From contig NC_018246.1 in the NCBI RefSeq assembly GCF_000227135.1, positions 8,537 to 72,536 of the forward strand: a DNA stretch of 64,000 nucleotides. Reading direction: 5' to 3'. Below, piece by piece: positions 51,674-61,338 of the stretch. The translations under genes were made by a program, and so were the position numbers. Position 1 is the first letter of the stretch. Every line of letters begins with the position of its first letter. The notes under the pieces were generated by a model, which saw only the letters and a program-made list of their open reading frames with translations, was not told the DNA's origin and ran no database searches. Origin of the DNA: Leishmania donovani. Lineage: Eukaryota; Euglenozoa; Kinetoplastea; Trypanosomatida; Trypanosomatidae.

Positions 51674-53902
51674 TCAGTACGTGCGCTCCACAAGAAAAGA
51701 GCAGAATGTGCGCATCAGCAGCTTCGGAAAGGAGTCCTCGAGTAGCGGGTCCAGGGCGTTCCACATCTCCTGAAGGCGGTGGCGCGCAATCAGAAAGCAC
51801 TCCGATGTAGCGTCAACTTTCATGATGAGTTCCACTGCCTGTAGGATGTCTGCCGCTTCCTTTGTCGGCTTCCGCAGAATTGCCCAGAGTGTCTGCCGGT
51901 CCACGGCCTCAAGACGGCCCATCGCGATGGCGATAGGGTATGTAATCTTACCGTCCTTGATGTCTTCCGCTTCCTCCTTCAGATTTCCTTCAAAGCCGCG
52001 GATGTTTAGCGCGTCGTCCACGATCTGGAATGCGAGACCCAGCGCGAGGCCGAACCTCTCCACAGCCTCCGACAAAACCGTAGGCGCCTCACAGAGCACA
52101 CACGCCATGGAGCAGAGCGCTCCTACTGCACCGCCCGTTTTGTATGTGTGAATCGCATCGAGCGCATCGAACAGCGTGCTCGCATCGCCGGACTCTACGA
52201 CTTTAGGCATCAGGTAGTCGAGGCGGTAGATATCCAAGCCTTGGCCCGCGTGCCCAGCGAGCAGCACGTCGAAGTACAGCTGGTAGATGCGGCTGGCCTT
52301 CTCCGGCGGGAGGTCCTGGATGCGGGCGGCACGTGGCCCCATAAAGTAGCAAGCACTGCCAGCGTTGATGGCCGTCGGGACGCCGTACTCCACGTGCACA
52401 CACTTGCCGCCGCGGCGCACCACGGAGTTGTCCTGAATGTCGTCGATGATCAGCGACCCCACGTGCAGCAGCTCGGCTACCGCAATGTAGCGGCGGCAGT
52501 CGAAGTACTGACGAGACAACGCATTGCAGCAGCTCACGAGGATCAGGCTGCGCCACGACTTGCCGCCACGGTCGATGATGGAGCGCACAGGCCGGAACAG
52601 AGTTTCACAGATCTTGTCCGCAGGCGCCCCTCGATTCATCGCATAGCGCCCCAGTACATTCTCAGACACCCAAGAATCAGACGCGGTCAGCGGATAAATC
52701 TCCTCGAGCGCGCCATGCACATACGACCCAACGTACTTCAGCAGCTCCGACGTGTTGTTATACGGTGAGGTTTTCTTCTTGTGCTCAAAGAAGCCACGCA
52801 ACGTCACGGCGTCTCCGCCGCACACGCCACTGCCCTCCACGACACCCTCGTAGAATCCTGCACCGCCAACCAGAACTGTGCCGATCTCCTGCGCAGCAAA
52901 GGCCGTGTGCATCGTCACGTCCAGTCCCATCGACGCCGAGCATAGGCGAAACTCAGACGGATACTGCATGAACGTAACAAGGCTTGACCACGTCTTATTC
53001 GTCTCTATGATCACATCGTCGTGGTAATGGCGACTGCCATCCGCTCGCGTCTCCACGGCAGCTCTCTCTCCCGCCTCAGATTCATTGTTACCTGCAATGT
53101 GGAAAATGCTCAATTGCGACATGTTCGAGGCATGAAGAGACAGCCACGACCAACTGTACTTGGCCTCCTTATCGACTTCAGAGGTAGACCCCCCCAGCTC
53201 ACGGTCATACCACCCCAAACCCGTCACCTCGCGCTTCACACCCTTCACCACAACATACCCCGTCACACTCATCGACGGGAAGTAGTAGTAGTACATGCCG
53301 TTCACACGGCCATCCTTTCCATGCAACACTGGCTGCTGCTGCGTCTCCAAGCACACCTCCACGTACACCTCATCCGCCGCGTTCGTCATTGAGAAAGTAT
53401 AGCGCCGCGCTGATCCCTCTTGTGCGATCCGCATCACGCAGCTGTCGTCCAGTGCGATGCTAAAGGGCTGCTGTGTGTAAACCGCCTTCCCCTTCAGGAG
53501 ACGATCTGGGCGCGGCACACGCCCCTTGTTGAGAAGCTCCAGTAGCGCGACCTCCACGTGCTCCAACTTCCGACCCATAACTGCCGGATCAAGGCGAAGC
53601 TTCAGCTGGTCGATTGACTCGGGGTCGAGCGCGCTATCCGCATAGCATTTCATGTTTTCCAAGTCAATAAGGGCCCACACGCAAGCGTCGTAGTACTTCG
53701 TAGTGGCTGTCGGACAGTTGTCCCCAGCCTGCCTGAAGAAGGAAGCAAAAAACGCCAGGGACGAGTCGTCCTCACCCTTTACTGTGAGGTGCGCATTGGC
53801 ATACCACCACTGCAGCGTAGACGCGCTGATAAGCTGATCATACACCTCGGCATCTGGTACTGTTCCCCTCGGTGGGAAGTGCTGGGGCCAATCCTCGCTC
53901 AT
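51674..53902 (-). CDS. CrtC/AttH-like lipocalin domain fused to trans-prenyl diphosphate synthase
   Basis: 742 residues from MSEDW (53902); an in-frame ATG at 53977 would add 25. Residues 20-375 look like a CrtC (carotenoid 1,2-hydratase)/AttH-type double lipocalin fold: YYYYFPSMSVTGYVVVKG (204-221), then VTGLGWYDRELGGS (226-239) and YSWSWLSLH, the latter typical of the family (G.aW.D.ewg, w.W...ql.dG). Residues 390-742 are a polyprenyl synthetase domain closest in motif to geranylgeranyl diphosphate synthases: LLHVGSLIIDDIQDNSVVRRG with FARM DDIQD at 487-491, GQGLDIYR (553-560), KTGG (588-591) and a second Asp-rich motif DDALN (629-633, last Asp replaced by Asn). It probably elongates isopentenyl units and may hydrate or cyclise the product. 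Substrate and location unknown; no clear targeting signal. It is the first gene of the leftward array. Confidence 0.85.
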   Translation of the reverse strand: MSEDWPQHFPPRGTVPDAEVYDQLISASTLQWWYANAHLTVKGEDDSSLAFFASFFRQAGDNCPTATTKYYDACVWALIDLENMKCYADSALDPESIDQLKLRLDPAVMGRKLEHVEVALLELLNKGRVPRPDRLLKGKAVYTQQPFSIALDDSCVMRIAQEGSARRYTFSMTNAADEVYVEVCLETQQQPVLHGKDGRVNGMYYYYFPSMSVTGYVVVKGVKREVTGLGWYDRELGGSTSEVDKEAKYSWSWLSLHASNMSQLSIFHIAGNNESEAGERAAVETRADGSRHYHDDVIIETNKTWSSLVTFMQYPSEFRLCSASMGLDVTMHTAFAAQEIGTVLVGGAGFYEGVVEGSGVCGGDAVTLRGFFEHKKKTSPYNNTSELLKYVGSYVHGALEEIYPLTASDSWVSENVLGRYAMNRGAPADKICETLFRPVRSIIDRGGKSWRSLILVSCCNALSRQYFDCRRYIAVAELLHVGSLIIDDIQDNSVVRRGGKCVHVEYGVPTAINAGSACYFMGPRAARIQDLPPEKASRIYQLYFDVLLAGHAGQGLDIYRLDYLMPKVVESGDASTLFDALDAIHTYKTGGAVGALCSMACVLCEAPTVLSEAVERFGLALGLAFQIVDDALNIRGFEGNLKEEAEDIKDGKITYPIAIAMGRLEAVDRQTLWAILRKPTKEAADILQAVELIMKVDATSECFLIARHRLQEMWNALDPLLEDSFPKLLMRTFCSFLVERTY

Positions 53903-56900
53903 GTGCAATGCGCAAATATGCAAATTAGTGTTTGCAGTTCTTTTCCTAGCCGAGATAAAACCCACAGCGTCGCGCAAGCGGTACAGAACGTGTGCAGCAA
54001 TAATTACCGTTGAAGATCAGCTTGATGTCCGGAACAGCGAAAATTCGGTTAAGCGAAATCTCAATGTTGAAGGCAACTTTACTACTCAGATGCTTGCGAC
54101 ACCTGGCCCAGAATAAATGAAAGGACATGAGGATAGGTGTAGGCGGAGAGTATCATACTATTATGAGAGGAATTCAACACGATGAGCACATCAGCGCATC
54201 GCTTGTCCTGTACATAGCGAACAGGAACGGCAAAAGATGCTGGTGACATAGGCCCAGTAGTATTTTTTACCATTCCACTCAGTGCTCTGGAGCATGACAC
54301 AAGCAATCGCTTGAATTTTTTTTTTGGCGGATCAGCTCACAGTCGAAAAAGGGGGCTTTGCAATCCTTGTGATAACATACGCGGAGCGCAGGGATTAAAA
54401 GCCATGAAGGTTATACAATGACATTTTCGCTTGCTTATTTCTCTAGAACGCGACAGTATATATATATATATGCATACATGTACTCGTCGGTGCCTCCGCC
54501 TCGACAATTAAAACATAAAACTCGGTAGAAATGGCACGAGCATCACATGTGAACAATGCAGTAGCCAATAGTCGGGCGCTGGAAGCAAAAGAAAATGTGT
54601 TTATAGGGTCAAAGACTATCTTTCGTAAGCATGCGCAACGTGGAGTACTGCAGAGATGCCACCTACTGCCCCTGTGTAGTACAAAAACCGAGACTGCGCT
54701 GAGATGCTGCAGCCGAAATTTATCATTTTTTCCCGACAAAAAGGGTACAAAGAAAAAAAAGCTGTAAGATGAGTCAGGCAACCATGAAATTGTAAGAGAG
54801 ACCCCTCAGACTGGGGAAAAGATTGTTTTCAGCGTCGCTGGAACATGTAAACATTCAAAGCAAGAGCATCGCATGAAATACTATCAGAACTTATGTAATC
54901 CGTAAACTCAGCACACAGCCCCATTTGTATGCAAGCTGAGACACTATATAAAGGATGGAAAGGTCTTTTTTGGCTTTTTCATTGAATGGCCATATTTAGA
55001 TGGAGATGCCAACTGGGTTCTCAAGAAGCCCGTGCCTTCTTCGATTAGTTGGCGCAGAGATCCGGCATTTAGAACCAAAGGTTGCACCCGGCCTCGTCCC
55101 CGACATTAAACCACCGACACATCCTCACACTCCCATGCTGTAACGAAATTCAGAATGTCCTATTATGAAAGTGACTTGAAACCACTCGAAAAAGGGTAAA
55201 TGTAGCTTTTTGCTGCCCCTTTCACACACGAAGCAATATTTTTTATAAAATGCAACAGCGCGATAGTTTCAAAAATTCCTCCAGGAGAAGCCCCAGTGTA
55301 TAATCAATTTCGTAAGCAAAAGAAGCAAAAAAAAAACTGCTTTGTTCTCTACCAGTCGCACAGGTCTCTGCGCTGACGTGGAGAAGTAGGCCATTAACGT
55401 GTGATCAGGAACTGAGAAACAGATTCGAAGTCGAAAAGGCAGGTGACCTGAACGCTTGTGCGTCTCGCGTTTTCGTTGGTTGTCAAGACTCATATATTAA
55501 AAGCGCGAAAAAAAAGCGTGGTTCGTCGTGCTTCTAGAGTCGCGAGCACACGCACGCCGTCAGTGGAAAAGAAAAGGAAAATATGCGTAAACAAAAATGT
55601 TTGCATGTCCTCAACCAGCAGTTCAGCTGTGTACAACTGAAAAACAAGTTTCACATATCCTTCAACGTCTCCACTGTCGGTGAATAAAGCTCACTGCATC
55701 CCCTTTTTCGGAACACGAAAAGCCTTGAAAATGAACCGAGAAATGCGATTATTATTCACCTGACAAGAAAAAAAAACTGAAAGCACAGAAACAGGTCGCA
55801 GTCCAAACGCTTAGAGTGTAGATACAAGTGTATTTTTCACATTTGCTGCAAGCCGTTATTTTTTTTTTTTTGCGCCCACAATGAGCCGCCACGGAATTCT
55901 TTAAATCACGCAAAAGACGGTCAAGCACATTATGCTGCCGAGAAATAGGAAAAACATTACTCGTGTCTACAAATGAGTTTGACAATGGTGACCATTTGCG
56001 CCAACCACTTATCCTGTAGCGCTGAAATAGAGAAAGGGGCACCGTGTCTGAACCAGTCGCTTTGCTAGTTACCGACTCAAACTAAAATGGGCGATTTTCT
56101 CCCATTCATGGGAGGCTTCCACCACAGCAAAACTCATGAGTAATGGAGACAATAAATCATTGGAGTCTGAGTATTAACTCAACCAAGATCTGTGCACACT
56201 TAGTCTCCACTGCAGCTGGCTCGAGCTTCGTTCTCAAGGTCTTTTTCGAACCGCTTTATGTGCTCCCATTTAACGCGAAAAAAAAAACACGAAAGGGGGG
56301 AAAAGGTGAACGGAGAAGTTAGGATTGTCCTCCTCTCTTGAAGAAAACAAAATCAAAATGGAGCATCATAGATGAGCTTGACTTTCCGCTGAGTTCACAA
56401 CTGTGATAGGTCGCCTTTGCTCTCCTGGACACTTCGTCATTTCGCCATCTCGATGCTAGAACGATCTCTCTAAGCCTCAGATGACTGTGGTTTCGCGCTT
56501 TCCGATAAGCAGCGCCGAGGTGCAAGCTCATTATTCAGCTGACACTCATACAATAAACCCAGCAGGCGCAACGCTGTCGGTCTCGCTCTCTACGTTCTTA
56601 GCCAGTAGTGAAAAAAAAAAAAACTGTACAGAGTTCTGACATGAAGAGACAGATTGGATTTGGGCTTCCGTTAAATGTCCCCGCAGAAGAACACAGAGCA
56701 AGGGGGTCTTGCCGTAAGTGGAACGCACCACCCTACCTCGCGTGCTCATGTCATTCGTTAAGCATCCAGGGCGAAGGAGCCAGTGAAAACAAAAGCAGGC
56801 TTGCCAGCAATTGCGGTGCGCTTGTGCAGAATGCAACACTTAACACAATAAGCTGCTATATGCTAGCACCCATCCGTCAACCCCGTTTCCCTGAGGGAGC

Positions 56901-57419
56901 CAAAAGAGTATAGGGTTTGCAAAGTGTTGGCAGGAGATCTCTCGGTGGAGCTTTCAAAATTGCTAGAGAACATTTGAAAAAGAGAGATGCTCATTTTACT
57001 ATCATCCACTCACTCGCGATACGCAAAGCGGCCGACAGTTGCATAGACGTAGTGATGGTTAGTATATTCAACTAAGCTTTTGGTGAAGTTTTGTGAATGC
57101 CTGCTCTCAAAATTTACTTTTTGCTTCCCGCTGCAAGAGGAAGAAAGCACCGTATGTTTTTTTTGATCACAGAAAAAAAAACTGCCCAGTCACCAGTATG
57201 CTTTTCGCAGAAAACAAGACCAGGACTGGGACACAACTTCAGAATCACTACGTGTTTTTCTGAGCCTTTCCCTTTGGTGCAAAAAGAAAAGTTCGCAAAA
57301 CAATTACAATTCAGCGTCAAGAAAACCCTGTAGAGGTTTGCGTTTTCACCTCTGAACAGCCGTTTACCACAGTTTCCGGTCAGCGTGTCTCTACAGGTGC
57401 ACCAAACTTGGAGAGGGAA

Positions 57420-57751
57420 TCAGTGCCCCCCCCCCTTTCTCAACCTTCAGCACAACGTGTAATACTCTGTCTGCGTGAAAGAGAGTCGCTCAGTGCTTCT
57501 TCGCACCCCCCCCCTTCTCTTATCCTCTGGCGTCCCTAGTCTATATCGTAAACAGATAACTTACACTCTTGGCACGCCATGAAGGGCAAGCGAGCGGGCT
57601 GCTCGGTGTTTGAGTGTGGAGATTTTGTGTGAACCACGTCCATGTTTCAATCATGCAGAGCGGGAGTTCCACTACATCAGCTTTTGGAAATCGACGGTCA
57701 TCAAGAGTGGATGCCGTGAATGGTGTTAAGACACTACTGCTCTTTTTTTTT
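57420..57751. promoter_or_regulatory. Centre of strand-switch: C-runs and polarity change
   Basis: Two C-runs of 10 and 9 within 90 bp, followed by the first of the plus-strand T-runs at 57743-57751. Trypanosomatid polymerase II start regions lack TATA boxes and often hold G/C homopolymers; the position is therefore the best visible candidate for initiation. Inference only. Confidence 0.35.
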
Positions 57752-60700
57752 CAACTCGAGGTTCTTTTGTCCCTGGAAAATTGTTTTGTATCGAGCGACT
57801 CCCGGAAAGCCCAAGGTATCTGACTTGTCGAAGGCCATTCTGTGTTCTTGTTGTTTCTTTTCGCAAACCGAGGGTAGGGCGAGATGAATCAGTGGTGTTG
57901 ACGCTGCACGGCAAGGAACTGATGGAGGGCCGGATGTTAGTTAAATTGAATCTCACTTCTCAACGACATCGAAAATTGTTGAGCGGCATGCTAAGCGCTA
58001 CTTCCCGCAGTCAGTGACTAGCAGGTGCTTGAAACCATTCGGTGGGCCGCACTGAGAAGTGATGCTCTCCGGGTACTGCTATCATTTCTCCCTTTTTGAA
58101 GCAGCTTTGGTGCTTTAAGCTGATTACCCTATTTTTCTTTTTTTTTTGACATCGTGTACTCCATTTATCGTTCGCTAAAAGCCAAGCAAGGTTCTCTATC
58201 TGCAGATGTGCTCTGCTGACAAACTATAGCTGTTGCAAGGGCGATTTCGTCTGGACCCTTGCTGGTGTGGCGAAAGAAGAGTGCAGCGTGTAAGGCACAC
58301 GAAAGAGTGCCTGCTCCCGCGCGCCGCGCGTCCCAGTGAAGTGCCTGGCTGAAATACCTTAATCAACTGTTGTTCGTACACTCTATGTTTTGCTGGATTC
58401 TGTCTTTTGCATCTTTATAATTTTTTTTTCGTTTTGGCTGCCTTGAAGCATTCTGCCCACCTCTAAAAATGCGGACTGCTTTGCCGCTGTAATGAGACTT
58501 TCGTTTACCTGTTTGTTCAAGGTCTGATGAAAAGAACATTTATTCTTGCTCATTGTCGACCCAGAGTTCACCGTCGTGTATTGGGCATACAACGGGAAAG
58601 CAAGCGTGAACTGCTTATTTGCGTTGTATTCAATTTGCCAAGTATTAGGAGTACTGTTCTACTTTCTTTGTTCCTTGTACCTAGCTTTCAATGATGTGCT
58701 TAGTGCATTGAAAGAGTAGAGCTCGTATCACACTACCTTTGTTTGCTTCTAGCGTTTCAGTGCCAGGCTTGAATCATGATATGTTTGTCTCCAGTGGCTC
58801 GAATGCAGCAACTCGCTGCCGATAAGAAAGCCTTGTTCCACCTTCTGGTTTGGCCTTTTCATCTTTGCCGACTGTTCTCCTGCGTCTTTCTGTCTTTTGC
58901 ACCTTTTCCAGCGTCTTGACGGTGACACGGATCGCTGGTTAATCTTGTCATTTTTTTTCTGCATAACGAAAGTGGGCACAGGCTCTTCAAGACGCGGAGG
59001 AATCAGAATATTCTACGGCGCCAAGAATCACCTGGCTTTAATGTTTTCTCGGTCACTTGTTGAACCAAGCTTTCTCTCTCTTGCCTCTTGCTATCCATCT
59101 CTCCTTTCGCATTTCTCGGGTACATGTCGATTTGCGTTTCTTTACTGAGGAGACAGTAACAAGCTGTGCAGAGCATCCATGGCGTTCTTGCAGTGCATTA
59201 TCTTATCGGCGAAATAGCCCCTCCTCCGCTGCTTGGTATATCTCTACATCTGCGCTTTGTTTCATGCTTCGAGAAATCCTCAGAACTTCGTATCTGTTTC
59301 CGTCTCAAAGACTAGAGAACACGAGGTGCCCTTACCGCAGAGCAAAGCACTTTTTGTTAAAATGCTGCATCAATGCAGCCTTTAGTCTTTTCCTTGTTGA
59401 ATGAGCTTTGCCCACTGTCAAGTAAGCCATTTACTCCCTTCTATATATTACCTTTTTTCGCTTTTCCAGGACACTGTTATCCCTTTTTTCTCCTCTTGTG
59501 TGTGTCATCTGCAGCGTTTTCGCTGTGGATTGTAGTAACAAGTATGCTCGATAAGCAGAAGCATCGCTTTTATGCAGGCAGTGACACACAAGCCGATAAC
59601 ATTGGCATCCCAAAGCTTTGAGGGTGGAAAAAGGGGGCGAGTGGTGGCAAAGAGTTTCTTCTGTTGAAGCTATAGGACACTCGACTTTTAGTTTTTTTTT
59701 ATACCTGCCTAACCTTGCTTCGGCCGCTCTGCGATATCACAATCGTGCAGCTCCGGGTAGTGGGTTTTGACAGATGAATTCGCGTAATGCGGTCGTTCGA
59801 CATGAAAGTTCGCTAGTCGTGCTAAACCAAAAAGAATCATTTGCGGGGCTACGAAGATGGAGTGCGACGAAGATCAGTGTATCGTATGCTTATTGTTTCA
59901 CTGGTTTTCTGTTTCTTTTGGTCATTCAGGCAGGGTTTCATCGACTGTTTTGAAGTCCCGATTTTTTGGTGTTCAGATGAAGACTTCCATGGTTCAATGT
60001 AAAGTGTAGTGAAACTGATACGATGACATGCTTGCTCCTACTTTACAGATCGCCAGTTTAGCTTCGTCTTGGGACAAGTGTAAGAAGCGACGACTTGGAG
60101 AAGCATATAAATATGTACACCGTATTCACTCGGAAGACTCCTTCTTTTTGGCAAAAATTCCGCCGAAGAAAATGCCGAGAGACTGCGCTGAGGATGTGAA
60201 GGGTTCTTGTATCTTGTGCCGATAAATCGAATGTGATTTTCTCTCATGTGCTTCTCTGAAGTATGCAGCGCTTTGAGAGAGCAAACCAGGCCGGTAGAGT
60301 GTCACCAGGTCGCTGATCGTGAAAGGTAGCAATGATAGTGATGACCTTCCTAAGAGCTACCACGCATTATTGCGACTTCTATTCAAGCAAAGAGGCCGTC
60401 CGAAATCGGCGTTGCTGTTAGCTCTTTATTTTTTTTTTTGTTTGACTTGTTTGTTTTTCCTTTCCCTTTTCTGCATCGACTGCTCACACCACCCCCTGAC
60501 TGCAGAAGCAGTTGACGCTCAACGCGAGTTTTTTTCCCGGCTACGGTCCCTTTGGTGAGTGCAGGCCGTCTATGTGTGCGCTGCACGTATTCAAGCAACA
60601 GACTCTGAGTCGGAGAATGGTGACAGGCGTATTATTATTAGGCTGGCCGGACGTCTCGACTGTGTTTTTGGACCGAATCTTGATTCGGAGTTTTTCGTTG

Positions 60701-61312
60701 TTTTTAGCTTGCGTGAACGCACTGCATGTGCTTTTCTGACGATGGCAGCATCCAGTGTCCGGCGGTGAATTTTGGTTGTCCTAAGGCAGCTCCCATAGAC
60801 TCACAAAACGAATTCGGGGAGCTTCACGCAAAACGTCTCCGTGGCTTTCTTTTGATTAAACCGCACGCCCAAGTGAATGCGTACATTTTAGTAGCTCATC
60901 TTCCGAAGAAAACATACAAAACCTCGTCCTGGAATCTTCAGTAACGGTTGTCGAGCGCTCTAATACTAATAAAGTAGTTATGAAAGCGAACAAAGAGGCG
61001 CTTGTTCAAGCGCGCGGAAGAGATACAAAGAAAAACGGCTCACTTTGCAGTTTATTGGCGAGCACTCATGATCCTGCTGGTGAGCTCATACCCGAACATG
61101 CATGCAAAAAAAAACGCGTTATTGTTTCTGCCGTTTTGCATTTCTTGTACATTTCATGGTTTCTGAATATGCTTCCTAAGCTTCCCTGCTCTTCGCATCC
61201 GTTTTTTCTTTTCGTGTTTTGACTGCCGTCACTTTTTTTTGTTGCTCCTTCATCATTCGCATGCTACTTGACCTTCTTCCCCACTCCATTGATCTCCTGC
61301 TGCAAATATATT

Positions 61313-61317
61313 AGCAG
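61313..61317 (+). promoter_or_regulatory. Candidate spliced-leader acceptor for the LYR-like gene
   Basis: TTAG/CAG follows a pyrimidine-rich tract (61268-61300, CTTCTTCCCCACTCC). It would give a leader of about 22-25 nt before the ATG at 61339. Confidence 0.5.
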
Positions 61318-61338
61318 TGCCGTATAGTGGAAAGCAAA

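Larger units (their letters stand above)
53903..61338. other. Divergent strand-switch region, 7.4 kb, probable bidirectional transcription start
   Basis: Genes to the left are all minus, the gene to the right is plus. The sequence is visibly AT-richer than the other intergenic regions and has no ORF over about 120 codons with protein-like composition. A-runs prevail on the plus strand left of about 57.2 kb (55327, 55768, 56278, 56611, 57173) and T-runs to the right (57743, 58133, 58423, 58949, 59690, 60426, 61233), so pyrimidines follow each transcription direction. Two C-runs (57426-57435, 57506-57514) lie at the turn. In Leishmania such regions carry acetylated H3 and Pol II start sites, and often replication origins (established for the class, inferred here). 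A (TA)n tract is at 54456-54471. I found no tRNA or other RNA gene. Confidence 0.8.

Noticed and set aside
54082..60768. Scattered 60-115-codon ORFs in the strand-switch region
   Set aside because: Short, on both strands, without recognisable domains, start context or shared composition; expected by chance in 7 kb.
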